A DNA stretch of 64,000 nucleotides from Nocardiopsis eucommiae. Its GTDB lineage: Bacteria > Actinomycetota > Actinomycetes > Streptosporangiales > Streptosporangiaceae. Below the pieces are notes generated by a model that was not told the DNA's origin, ran no database searches, and saw only the letters and a list, made by a program, of their open reading frames with translations. A program made the position numbers and the translations under genes. This document shows, one piece after another, positions 1 to 8,338 of this stretch. Location: positions 3,534,001-3,598,000 of the forward strand of contig CP074402.1 in NCBI GenBank assembly GCA_018388625.1, written 5' to 3'. The stretch's first letter is position 1, and every line of letters begins with the position of its first letter.

Positions 1-2
1 GC

Positions 3-44
3 CCACTGGTCGTGGACACCCGCCTGCTGGCCGGGTACCCCTGA
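3..44 (+). CDS. 3' end of an unidentified gene
   Basis: Only the last 13 codons and a TGA lie inside the window, reading ...PLVVDTRLLAGYP. The frame fits a gene entering from the left edge, ending 70 bases before the next start. Too short to identify. Confidence 0.3.
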   Translation, partial: PLVVDTRLLAGYP

Positions 45-113
45 CCGCGCCACCTGAACACACGGCGGGCCTGCACCTTCAGACCCGCACCCCACCCCCG
101 GGAGAACACGGCC

Positions 114-778
114 ATGACGACACCGACCAGATCCGACTGTTCTGAACCGGGCCCGCGCACACCGGGGCCGATGATCACCGTCGAGGGGATGCCCGGTGCC
201 GGGAAGAGCACCGCGTTGTCCCGCCTCGGCGCCCGCGGCCCCGTGCTGGGCGAGTACACCTCGCTCGATGGCACCCCCTGCCCTGGGACTCCCACCCCCA
301 CCGCGACCAGGACGACGCCCACCAGAACAACTGGCTGCGCAAGACCGCCCAGGCGCGCAGCCACCTGGACGCGGGAGCCCCCGTGGTAGTCAGTGACCGC
401 GACTGGCTCAGCTCACTGTCCTACGCCCACAGCACCAGCGACCTGGATCTTCTCAACGCCCGGTGCGCGTGGGCCCTCGAACACCTGGAGCGCGGGCGGT
501 TGCAGGTGGCCCACCTGTACCTGGTGGTGCACGTGAGCCCACAGATAAGCCTGGAGCGGCGGCACCACCGGCTCCAGCCCGGCCACCCCTGGTCCACCGC
601 CGAGGGCGTGGAACGACTGGCGGACTTCTACGCCAATCCCGTCACGGCGCTGGCCTCGCACCATGCGCCGTTGGCTCAGACGCTGGACGGCGCCCGCTGG
701 GTGCACCTTGACGGGAACCGGCCCGTCCACGAAGTGGTGGCCGCGATCACCACCCATCTGGAACCGGTGGCACGATGA
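114..778 (+). CDS. P-loop kinase, thymidylate-kinase-like (frame break)
   Basis: Likely a nucleotide or small-molecule kinase that binds ATP through a Walker A loop, EGMPGAGKST, at residues 24-33. The reading frame breaks near 274-278. One extra C in that C5 run joins the N-terminal part to the downstream frame, which reads LPWDSHP...NNWLRKTAQ and then VVVSDRDWLSS, a plausible Walker B/DRX-like segment of the kinase fold. The stop overlaps the next ATG by 4 bases, so it forms an operon with the glycosyltransferase. GGGAG lies before ATG 114; ATG 171 is an alternative start. The substrate is unknown, and whether the gene is host or phage is unclear. Confidence 0.6.
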
Positions 779-2009
779 GCGGCCCGATCGCGGTGGCACT
801 GCACGACGGGTTCTACGGATGCGGCACCGGCGCAGGGGTGTGCAACAGGTCCCTGATGGGTGTGCTCGCCCACCGCTACCCCCACGCCCGCTTCCACCTC
901 ATGCCCATCGGCCTGTCCACGACCAGCACCGAACACGACCCTGGCTGGTACCGCGCCGTCCAGCAGCTGTGGGCCGGGCGCGACGTGGTGGTCGACCCGG
1001 TCGACAACGCCACCAACAACACCACCCGCTTCGGCGCGGTAGACAACTTCCGGGCCGCGAGCCGCGACGCCGCCCACCGGCTCAACCGACTCACCGGTTC
1101 CGACCGGCCCGGACTGATCCTGGCCAGCGACGCCCCCTTCCACGGGATCGGCGCCCACCTGGAACCAGAGCTGGCGGCGCGCACCCTCCTCATCCCCCAC
1201 TCCACCGGCGCCCTCCACGACCCCGAGAACCGCGACCGGGTCCGCTTCGAGCACGAAGGGTTCATCGAGTTGTGCCGCCGGGGCGGGAAGGTCGCGGCGA
1301 TCTCAGCGCACATGCGCTCCCATCTGGCCGCTGACTACGGCGTGCCGAACAGCGCCCTGATCGACCTGCCCAACGGGCTCGCCCTCGAACCCGTCAGCGG
1401 CCCCGCCCCCGACCTGCCACCACCCGCCCGAGAGGGGTTCGTGCTCGCCATGGGCCGCGCCACCCCCTACAAGGGCTTCGAGGACCTGCTGCGTGCCCTG
1501 CACCTGCTCCGCCAGAGCCGTTTCCCCGTGCCGCACCTGCTCTTGGCCGCCGTCACCGAAACCGTTGAGCCCACCCCCTACCAACGTCACCTGGCGAACC
1601 TGGCCTCCCAACTCGACGTCCCCACCACGGTGTGGACCCGCTTCGACCCCGCCCTGCGCGGCCTGTTCACCCACCCCACGCTCCGCGCCGTCGTGGTGCC
1701 CTCGCGCATCGAGCCGTTCGGCCGTATCCCCTTGGAGGCCTACGCGGCCGGAGCGGGGCCGGTGGTGGCGACGACCGCCGGAGGCCTGGCCGACCTGGTC
1801 GTGGACGGTGTCACAGGATTCAGTGCCCCTCCCGAGGACCCGAGCGGGCTGGCGGCCGCGCTCCATCAGGCGTTGACGCTCTCCCCGCCCACCGCTCGGC
1901 CATGACGGTCGCTGCCCGCACCCTGGGAGCCCGCCATGACTACGACAGGACCGTCACCACCGTGGTGGAGACGCTGGCTCCCTGGCTGGGACGGCGGGAT
2001 CTCAACTGA
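775..2009 (+). CDS. Glycosyltransferase family 4 (GT-B) (frame break)
   Basis: Predicted to transfer a sugar from a nucleotide-sugar donor. The C-terminal half shows the GT4 hallmark EPFGRIPLEA with the E-x7-E spacing, preceded by FVLAMGRATPYKGFEDLLRA and followed by AGGLADLV. In the raw frame the protein stops at 1905. One extra C in the C4 run at 1883-1886 continues it through MTVAARTLGARHDYDRT, the usual C-terminal helix of the family, to TGA 2009. It is translationally coupled to the upstream kinase. It converges on and overlaps the NUDIX gene by 8 bases. The acceptor is unknown. Confidence 0.75.
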
Positions 2010-2526
2010 TGTGGATCGGTTGCGCGGAACCGACCGGCAGCCCCCAGCCGCGAGCGGTTGCGGCCGCGCACGCGAACTGTCGCTCGGCCGAGGGCCCCCA
2101 GCCCAGGAGCTCGACGGCCTCGGGAAACGGACACAGGCGGCGCGGGTGCACGCGTGCGCCATCAGGGTCGGGCGCCCGCGAGCCAAGGTGTTCAACCCGG
2201 GCGGCCATCCGCAGCTGCGCGTAGGGAGCCCGTTCTGCGCTGTCCACCCGCTGGTACCCGAGGTAGGTGGGGTTGGTGATGCTCACCTGGACCTCCTCCG
2301 CTGCCTCTCGTGCGAGGGTGACGTTCCGGTCTCCGGCGTCTCCTTCGTCGGGGGAGCCGCCGGGCAGGTTCCACCCGGCGAGGTCTTCGTCGTAGAGCAC
2401 GACGACACGACCCCGGGAGTCGAAGAGGTATCCGTAGACCTGCCGGATGGGCATGAACGGCGGGGGTTCTGCGGCCTCGTGCCAGCTGTAGGACAGCACG
2501 TCGGGGTGGTTGTTGCAGGTGGGCAT
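2002..2526 (-). CDS. NUDIX hydrolase
   Basis: 174 aa. Members hydrolyse a nucleoside diphosphate linked to another moiety, using metal held by the Nudix box. The box is visible as GGSPDEGDAGDRN followed by REAAEEVQV (about residues 55-80). The glycine of the usual REUXEEXGU ending is replaced, so activity is likely but not certain. It stands alone on the minus strand, convergent with the glycosyltransferase. Substrate not predictable. Confidence 0.8.
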   Translation of the reverse strand: MPTCNNHPDVLSYSWHEAAEPPPFMPIRQVYGYLFDSRGRVVVLYDEDLAGWNLPGGSPDEGDAGDRNVTLAREAAEEVQVSITNPTYLGYQRVDSAERAPYAQLRMAARVEHLGSRAPDPDGARVHPRRLCPFPEAVELLGWGPSAERQFACAAATARGWGLPVGSAQPIHIS

Positions 2527-2667
2527 GGCCTGGACCCTACTGGTTCAGCGGGTCCGATGCAGCTAACGCACCGACGTGACCGGCTGGTCCTGGACGACGT
2601 GTCATCGCGTGGCCCTTCCTGGTTGAACGTCCCACCTGCTCGTGGTCGGGTGCGGGACCATGAGGGG

Positions 2668-2871
2668 GTGGATGCAGAGCAGTGGGTGCGGTTCGACGGC
2701 GGCCCGGAGGACGGTGAGTACCTGCCGGTCGCCCTGGTGGACGGTCGTCTGCCTCGGGTGGTGCACGTGGAGGAGCAGGTGGAGGACCGCCTGGTGGTGC
2801 ACGTGTACGAGCTGATGGAGTACCGGCCGGGCGCGGTGAAGGTCATCTACCGGTGGGACGGGGAGGCCTGA
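2668..2871 (+). CDS. Hypothetical small acidic protein
   Basis: 67 aa from GTG 2668 (VDAEQWVRFDGG). The frame stays open further upstream, but codon use only looks coding from about here. Beta-rich, with alternating hydrophobic residues (RVVHVEEQ, DRLVVHVYELM). No recognised domain. Confidence 0.45.
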   Translation: MDAEQWVRFDGGPEDGEYLPVALVDGRLPRVVHVEEQVEDRLVVHVYELMEYRPGAVKVIYRWDGEA

Positions 2872-2976
2872 AATCGTTTCGGGTCGATCCGTCTGCCCGT
2901 GATGTTCGCAAAGGGCGCTCCTGACGGTCTGAACAGCCCTAGTCTGGTCCACCCGCCCCCGAGGAGAGAGATCGAG

Positions 2977-3477
2977 ATGGTCAACGTTCACGACAACCTC
3001 CCGTGCGAACCCGAGCCCGGCGCGACTCCGCCGAAGATCGTCCTGTACGCCGATCACGCACGGGATGTGCAGATCGACTTCGTGAACACGGGCGACGAGT
3101 TCCTCCAGCACGACAAGATCGCCTTGGCGAAGCTCTCGGAAGCCGAGCGGCGCGAGCAGGAGAATGCGCGGGCGCTGCTTTGGAGGCACGTGCTCACGTA
3201 CTGGGAGCAGGGCAAGGCGAACGGCTGGAACCCGGCTTCGCGGCCCGAGTGGGAGTCAGTGGCGGGCATGTTGGACTTCGTCCAGGCGCTCACCGCCGCT
3301 GCCCAGGATTCCCTGAGCGGCGAGTCCGGGCCGTTGTCCCTCACGGTTGAGGAGGAGGATGGGGTGTGGGTCGCTCGTTCGACGGAACCGGAGTTGGCTT
3401 CCCAGGGGTCTACCCGGTCGGCTGCGCTTCGTGCTTTCGCTGAGGCGCTGGAGCTGCTGGAGGAAGAGGCTGTCTAG
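2977..3477 (+). CDS. HicB-like domain protein
   Basis: 166 aa from ATG 2977, which has GAGGAGAGAG just upstream. The last 50 residues (LSLTVEEEDGVWVA...SQGSTRSAALRAFAEALE) match the pattern of HicB-type antitoxin domains. In that family the domain sits over a HicA RNase, but no HicA-like partner is visible next to it. The N-terminal 110 residues are unrecognised. It could be an orphan antitoxin-like regulator. Confidence 0.5.
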   Translation: MVNVHDNLPCEPEPGATPPKIVLYADHARDVQIDFVNTGDEFLQHDKIALAKLSEAERREQENARALLWRHVLTYWEQGKANGWNPASRPEWESVAGMLDFVQALTAAAQDSLSGESGPLSLTVEEEDGVWVARSTEPELASQGSTRSAALRAFAEALELLEEEAV

Positions 3478-3758
3478 CCAGCAACTCGGTCCATCGACGG
3501 AGCGCGGTCGGGTTGGGCGATCGGCTCCGTCGTGCTTTCAGCAGGTTCGGATGAGTGCGGCCCACTCCCCGGTGTGATGTCCAGGTGACCGAGGGTTCGG
3601 TTCTGGGTGTCGCGCACGAGGCTGGCGGTGGGGGTGTCAGCGACCTCGACGCACTCAGCACCGCTGCTCCCGCTGTAGCTCGACTTGCGGAAAGCGACCT
3701 CGACGCAGTTGTCACCGGAACCGCTGTAGCTGGACTTGAAGAAGATCGGTTCGCTCAT
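3474..3758 (-). CDS. DUF397 domain protein
   Basis: 94 aa. Shows the DUF397 signature twice in tandem: FFKSSYSGSGDNCVEVA, then FRKSSYSGSSGAECVEVA, then VRDTQNRTLGHL. DUF397 genes are abundant in streptomycete-like actinomycetes, normally beside an XRE/Scr1-type HTH regulator; no such partner is present here. The half-duplicated N-terminus is unusual. It ends 4 bases inside the convergent HicB-like gene. Confidence 0.8.
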   Translation of the reverse strand: MSEPIFFKSSYSGSGDNCVEVAFRKSSYSGSSGAECVEVADTPTASLVRDTQNRTLGHLDITPGSGPHSSEPAESTTEPIAQPDRAPSMDRVAG

Positions 3759-3846
3759 CCACGTGGTGTACCCGCTTCCGGGAGACTCCAGTGGCCAGTT
3801 TCGGCCATCAGCAGATGCCGCCAGGCAGTGATGCCAGAATCCCGTC

Positions 3847-4188
3847 ATGCCACGTGACCGCACCCTTGACCAGCGCGCCGCGCACGCCGCCCAGTCCCGC
3901 GATCGGAGGCGCCGAAAGTCCGAGGCCCGTACCGGCGCACCGCTGCGCGGACGGCTGCTGATGATGGTGCGGCGAGGGCACCACGTCAGCGTCGCGGCCG
4001 AACGGCTGGGGGTTTCGGTGACGGCGGTGTGGCAGATGGCGGAGATGATTCCCGGGTGGGGTGCGGATCTGGATCGGGCGCTGATGTTGCGGCGTGACCC
4101 GGGGGTGTCGCACGGGTCGGAGTGGTCGTACCGGGTTCATCGGTGTCGGTGTCCGGAGTGTCGGGAGGCGAAGCGCCGGTATCGGTGA
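3847..4188 (+). CDS. HTH protein with Cys-rich C-terminal tail
   Basis: 113 aa, basic. A helix-turn-helix is predicted around residues 48-70 (VSVAAERLGVSVTAVWQM). The tail HGSEWSYRVHRCRCPECREAKRRYR holds a C-x-C-x2-C cluster. The same architecture, HTH plus a G-Y/W-x-Y-x-C-x-C tail, recurs in the gene at 42856-43315, suggesting both belong to one element. Probably a DNA-binding regulator of the operon starting at 4309. Confidence 0.55.
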   Translation: MPRDRTLDQRAAHAAQSRDRRRRKSEARTGAPLRGRLLMMVRRGHHVSVAAERLGVSVTAVWQMAEMIPGWGADLDRALMLRRDPGVSHGSEWSYRVHRCRCPECREAKRRYR

Positions 4189-4227
4189 GGCGTGTTTTCG
4201 CAGTTCAGGACCTTATTCCAAGGGGAA

Positions 4228-4265
4228 CTAACCAGCCTGTTTACAAAACTAATCAGCTCGGTTAG
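4228..4265 (+). promoter_or_regulatory. AT-rich promoter/operator region
   Basis: A rare AT-rich patch. CTAACC (4228-4233) and GGTTAG (4260-4265) form an inverted repeat flanking TTTACA and ACTAATC. Downstream, 4271-4296 can fold into a GGGTGT...ACACCC hairpin just before the GAAAGG ribosome site of the next gene. Likely operator plus promoter for the 4309-7868 operon. The -10 element is not clear. Confidence 0.45.
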
Positions 4266-4308
4266 CCTTTGGGTGTCGGAACAACACCGCACACCCGAAA
4301 GGCCCCCG

Positions 4309-5165
4309 ATGCTCAGCACCGGCTACACCGAAACCGCTCTCCTCTGGGACCAGGAAGACGGCACCCTCACCCCCACCCACCGGCCTCCCCGCCACGAGTC
4401 CACCACCTTCCGCGTCCACTGGGGGTGGACCGCTACCTCGGTCTCCCCCAGGGCCTCCCCGCCTGGGCCGCGAATCGCTTCATCGACGCGGTACAGTCGC
4501 TCGCCTGGAAGCTCCAAGAGTTCGCGACCATGGAGTACGTCCCCGGAGACTTCGGCGGTAACGACCGGCACAAGATCGTCTACAGCGGCGGCTACGAGCC
4601 GTACATGGACACCCTGATGCGGATCACCGGAGCCGACCGTGGGGGCTGGGAGTTGGAGGGCCGCGCACGAAGGGACCTGCACCACGACGACTTCAACAAC
4701 CCCGTCAGCGACAGTCGGATCGAAGCGCGGATGCGAGCCATCGAGACTGAGGACATTCGGGCCCTGATCGTGGACGGCGACGCCGAGTACACTCCCGCCG
4801 CCGCCGGGAAGCGCTACACCGTCATCCGCATGAACAAGGCCGGGCACCTGTCCGCGCACACCGACCAGGAACCCCCGGCCGAGGAAGCGGGCATCCGCGA
4901 GTGGAAAGTCAGCCCGCTCAACTTCCGGCAGGCGAACAGGCTCATGCGCCGAGTCGGCGTCTTCGCCCTGGTGACCGCGAAGCCCACCGCCGCCACCACG
5001 TTCGTGGGCGACGCCCGCGAGTCGATGGAGACCACCCTCGCGAAGTTCCTGATCCCCGCCGACGAGGTCAGCGCGTACATGGCCGAGAACGGCATCGAGG
5101 ACACCCCGGCCCGCCGTGAGAAGGCGCTCCGCGCCCTCACCACCGTCCGGTTCCACAGCAAGTAG
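4309..5165 (+). CDS. Unknown protein, first gene of operon (frame break)
   Basis: 285 aa after repair. Starts MLSTGYTETALLWDQEDG; the ribosome site GAAAGG lies just upstream and is the same core used by the small phage genes at 43-52 kb. The frame breaks at the G5 run 4421-4425; one extra G joins HESTTFRVHWG to VDRYLGLPQGLPAWAANRF. The protein is mixed alpha/beta with no family I recognise. No membrane segment or signal peptide. Leads five further closely spaced genes. Confidence 0.6.
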
Positions 5166-5245
5166 GGAGGCGACCGCCCCGGGTCGTAGCCGGGGCGGGC
5201 GCCCGCCCGCCAGCATCCCACACCACCCAGCAGAAAGACGAAGCC

Positions 5246-6198
5246 GTGACCGACAACCACCAGCCCGAGTTCGACCCGACCGTGTTCGTGAGAGTGGACC
5301 GCCCCGCCCTGCTCAACCTCGACCCCGTCGAACGGTTCCAGACCTGTCAGATCATCCGCAAGCACGGGGTGGGCGATCAGGTGGACGACATCCGCAACGC
5401 CGCCGTCGCGGAGTTGGCGGACCGGTACGAGCGCATCCACGGCACCAACACGAAGGTGGCCGACCTCCTTGGTGTCACGCCCGCGTTCGTGGGGCGGCTC
5501 CTGACCGAGGCTGACGCGAACGCTGAATCCTTCGAGCAGACCCGGGCTCGCTTGGACCGCGAGGACGTGGAGGACATCACCGGCTCCCCGAAGCGCGCCT
5601 ACGCGCCGTCCAGACCCTCGAAGACGTCATCGGCACGTTCCTGCCGGGTGCCGTGTCCGACGCCGAACAGGGAGAGTACGACGCCGCCTCCGTGGGAGTG
5701 CGGATGATCTCCGCCGCCGCCGCCGACGCGCTGCGCATCCTCCGGGGTGAAGCCGACGAGGCCCGGTTGGACGAAGCCCGCGAGATCGAGGAGGGGACCG
5801 CCCCTCACCAGGACCACACGTACCGGGTGCGGATGTCCTACCGGGACGAGTCCGGGGCGTGGGTGGAGCACAGCACCCGAGAGTGGGAGGCCACGAACGA
5901 CTTCGAAATCAGTGAGGTTGCCGAGGATGCCGGGTACCTCCTCACCGGTCTGAACGAACGCGGTGGCGAGTCCACCCCGGGCCGGGTGTGGCAGCTGGAG
6001 TTGTGGGCCGACCCGACCGGTACCGGCGCTCCGGACCACGTCCACGAGCACACCGAACTCGCCCCTTCCGACAGCGACTGGGCGAACTGGGAGATCATCC
6101 AAGCGGCCACTGACGAGAACGGGAACGTGGACACCGAAAAGGTTCGCCAACTGTGGGGCGAGCACTTCGCCAACCAGCAGGAAGGCGACGAGTCGTGA
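5246..6198 (+). CDS. Unknown protein with N-terminal HTH-like segment (frame break)
   Basis: 317 aa after repair, GTG start behind CAGAAAGACG. Residues 55-80 (NTKVADLLGVTPAFVGRLL) look like a helix-turn-helix of the type that loads or positions DNA-binding proteins. The frame breaks at C4 5586-5589; one extra C gives PEARLRAVQTLEDVIGTFL and continues to TGA 6198. The C-terminal half is acidic (about residues 140-317). Overlaps the next GTG by 4 bases. No known family. Confidence 0.6.
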
Positions 6199-6731
6199 TC
6201 AGCCAATCGAAACTCATGTCGATTCAACGGTGGGAGCAGGACGGGCGGATCTGGCAGGAATGGCGGGAAGGGATTCCTGGCCCCGCCACCTGCCGCGCGG
6301 TCGTCCCGGTGGTCGACGCCACCGAAGGGCCAGAGTGGGACGCGGTGTGGATGGTTGCCGCTCTCCAGGCGGGGCTGCCCCGCCGCGCGTCCCTCCGGGG
6401 AACGGTGACGATCGGTCAGGCCGGGGCCAGCAGCATGAACGCTGCCCGTCTGCGCAAGGCCATCGTGGCGGCCCGCAACGGCGACCGCGACCGCCTGTTG
6501 CGCTACCTGGTCGATATCGCCAAAGCCCACCACAACCAGATGGCCTACCGGCCGTTGCAGCTGAACCTGTCGAGGTGGGCGCGGGAGACCGCCGACGCGT
6601 TGTCGGGCGACCCCGCCAAAGTGGGGGCGGTGTGCCAGAGGTGGCTGATGGACTACACGAAACAGGTTCAGAAGCTGGCCGAGGGGTCCGAGGAAGTCGG
6701 CCAGGAGGAGACCGTTGATGCGCACGTTTGA
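6195..6731 (+). CDS. Unknown helical protein, operon gene 3
   Basis: 178 aa from GTG 6195, which overlaps the previous stop (GTGA). The second half is helix-rich and basic (MNAARLRKAIVAARNGDRD, NLSRWARETADAL), resembling small helical subunits of multiprotein complexes, but I cannot assign a family. Ends 14 bases inside the next gene. Confidence 0.6.
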   Translation: MISQSKLMSIQRWEQDGRIWQEWREGIPGPATCRAVVPVVDATEGPEWDAVWMVAALQAGLPRRASLRGTVTIGQAGASSMNAARLRKAIVAARNGDRDRLLRYLVDIAKAHHNQMAYRPLQLNLSRWARETADALSGDPAKVGAVCQRWLMDYTKQVQKLAEGSEEVGQEETVDAHV

Positions 6732-7317
6732 GCACCCCATCACCCAGGTGCCCGGTCTCACACCCGAACAGCTCACCGAAGCGGTCTCCCTGGAACCGGA
6801 TTTCCGCTGGTACGGGGACCTGGCCCGGCTGGACTTCACCCGGAACTCGTTGGGGATCGCCGCTGGCCTCCTCGGTGACGACGCTGACGACGGCGCGTGC
6901 GACGCCCTGTGTGTGCTGCTGGCCGTCCGAGGGTCCAGGTCCCGACTCCGGGTACACGGCGCACAGGGCGGGTCCGGGTTGGGTCTGTTGACCGGGATCG
7001 AGATGATCCAGCGCCAGCGCAACGGCGCGCGCGGCCCGAAGGACCCGGACCCGCGCCCACAGCACACCGAGGTCATTCTGGACGCGTTCCGGCGCCTGGT
7101 GTTGAGCGGGAACCGGAAGCGGACACTGACCGAGATCCGGCGCCGCCTGATTAACGCCGCCAAACTGTCCCGCGACCGCGCGCTGTGGATCGACGCGGAC
7201 CGGCTGGTGCGGGACACCTACGCGGCGCTGCACCCCGACCGGCAGGTGCGGGAGGACTTCCTCCTGTTCGCGATGATGGACCTGTACCGCTGCGAGCCCG
7301 AAGAGGTCCAGGGATGA
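6718..7317 (+). CDS. Unknown protein, operon gene 4
   Basis: 199 aa from ATG 6718 (TTG 6715 possible). Contains a Gly-rich stretch (HGAQGGSGLGLLTGIEM, about residues 80-97) and a basic helical C-terminal half (SGNRKRTLTEIRRRLINAA). No recognised motif. Its stop overlaps the next ATG (ATGA), indicating tight translational coupling. Confidence 0.6.
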   Translation: MRTFEHPITQVPGLTPEQLTEAVSLEPDFRWYGDLARLDFTRNSLGIAAGLLGDDADDGACDALCVLLAVRGSRSRLRVHGAQGGSGLGLLTGIEMIQRQRNGARGPKDPDPRPQHTEVILDAFRRLVLSGNRKRTLTEIRRRLINAAKLSRDRALWIDADRLVRDTYAALHPDRQVREDFLLFAMMDLYRCEPEEVQG

Positions 7318-7730
7318 ACGACGAGCAGCAGAAAGCCCTCCGGTCCGCTCTCATCCAGGGCCGCAACACCACGCAGCCCGGCCGAAACACCTGGTGGCAC
7401 CAGGTGCGCAACCTCCACACCCAAGTGTTTCAGCCGATGGGAACGCTGCACGCGAAGGCGACGGAGGTGTCCGGGGAGGTCTACGGCACGGACACCTACC
7501 TGGTGAGCGCGTACATGCTGGCCCTGGACAGCTGGCCCGACCCCCACAAGCCCCTGCCCGGTGGTGTGTCCCTGGGCGTCGCGTTGGCCGAGATTCAGAA
7601 GAAGCCGTCGGACCCCAGGTTGTCCCTGTCTGAGCAGCGCCTGATCCAGGTGATCAACGACCAGCACGGGCCCGAGCCGGTCATGGACGCGACCACGAAC
7701 GCGGTGCGGCTGTGCTGGAAGTCGGGGTAG
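7314..7730 (+). CDS. Unknown protein, operon gene 5
   Basis: 138 aa. Begins MNDEQQKALRSALIQGRNTT. Soluble, no cysteine cluster except one near the end (AVRLCWKSG). Coupled to the gene before by a 4-base overlap and followed after 3 bases by a 44-codon ORF. Unrecognised. Confidence 0.6.
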   Translation: MNDEQQKALRSALIQGRNTTQPGRNTWWHQVRNLHTQVFQPMGTLHAKATEVSGEVYGTDTYLVSAYMLALDSWPDPHKPLPGGVSLGVALAEIQKKPSDPRLSLSEQRLIQVINDQHGPEPVMDATTNAVRLCWKSG

Positions 7731-7733
7731 AGG

Positions 7734-7868
7734 GTGGACCTGGCGGGCACGGCCGCGCTGCTCGTCGGGTTGTGGGACCCCTCGGATCAGGTCCGTCACC
7801 AGGCCCGGTTCAGGATCGCTGAGGAGTTCCACAGCATCATCCAGCACGGCGAGCTCGCGGCCGGGTAA
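7734..7868 (+). CDS. Small protein ending the unknown operon
   Basis: 44 aa, GTG start 3 bases after the preceding TAG. Reads VDLAGTAALLVGLWDPSDQV and ends ...IIQHGELAAG. Amphipathic helices. Plausible because of tight coupling and good codon bias, but short. Confidence 0.45.
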   Translation: MDLAGTAALLVGLWDPSDQVRHQARFRIAEEFHSIIQHGELAAG

Positions 7869-7878
7869 GAGAATGATC

Positions 7879-7951
7879 GCTCCCCGCGCACGCGGGGATG
7901 GCCCCTCAACCGCGACGACACCCCATGCTCCCCGCACATGTGGGGATGAAC
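7879..7951 (+). CRISPR. Two isolated type I-E CRISPR-repeat-like units
   Basis: Unit 1 (7879-7905) has the CTCCCCGCGCACGCGGGGAT palindrome typical of actinobacterial type I-E repeats, continuing GGCCCC. Unit 2 (7927-7951) is a diverged copy with stem CCCCGCACATGTGGGG. Start-to-start spacing is 48 bases, leaving about 20 between units, shorter than the ~61 period of I-E arrays. No cas genes and no further units are visible. Either a decayed remnant or solitary repeat units. Confidence 0.4.
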
Positions 7952-7997
7952 GTCTGGGCCACGAGTGCCGTTTGCGCACGTCAGGCACCATGGAAGT

Positions 7998-8336
7998 ATG
8001 CGTACACCCGAGTGGGACGTGGAAAGGGCCCTGGACCCGTGGCTCCTCACAGCCGTCCCAGAACTGAGGGACCGCCCGCGCGCTGCCGCGAGGATCGGGT
8101 GGCGGATCGCCGTGGCCATGCTCCGGGCTCGACAGTACGGAGAACCCGCACCGTTGTCGTTGTCCTGGACGATCCCTTTCGAGAGCGTAGAGGGCATCTT
8201 GCGGCTGGACACGATCCGGCACGTGCGCGGACTCCAGGCCTTGTCTCGAATGACCGCACCCGACTTTGTGCTGGAGGAGCGGTTGGAGTATCTGCGTGCG
8301 GTCGGTCCGGACCTGCCAGTGGAGGCTCCGAGGTAG
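7998..8336 (+). CDS. Hypothetical protein
   Basis: 112 aa from ATG 7998 (MRTPEWDVERALDPWLL). Leucine- and arginine-rich, predicted all-helical. Follows the CRISPR-like units by 46 bases and ends 3 bases before the convergent ligase. No family recognised. Confidence 0.5.
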   Translation: MRTPEWDVERALDPWLLTAVPELRDRPRAAARIGWRIAVAMLRARQYGEPAPLSLSWTIPFESVEGILRLDTIRHVRGLQALSRMTAPDFVLEERLEYLRAVGPDLPVEAPR

Positions 8337-8338
8337 GG

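Noticed and set aside
1936..2871. A 311-aa plus-strand gene spanning the NUDIX region
   Set aside because: Its first part is antisense to a clear NUDIX gene; only the end from about 2668 looks coding.
4309..7951. Operon plus repeats as a CRISPR-Cas (Cascade) locus
   Set aside because: Gene sizes and sequences show no Cas3, Cas5, Cas6, Cas7 or Cas1 motifs, and the two repeats are 48 apart and not an array. Gene 3 is helical like Cse2, but that is not enough.
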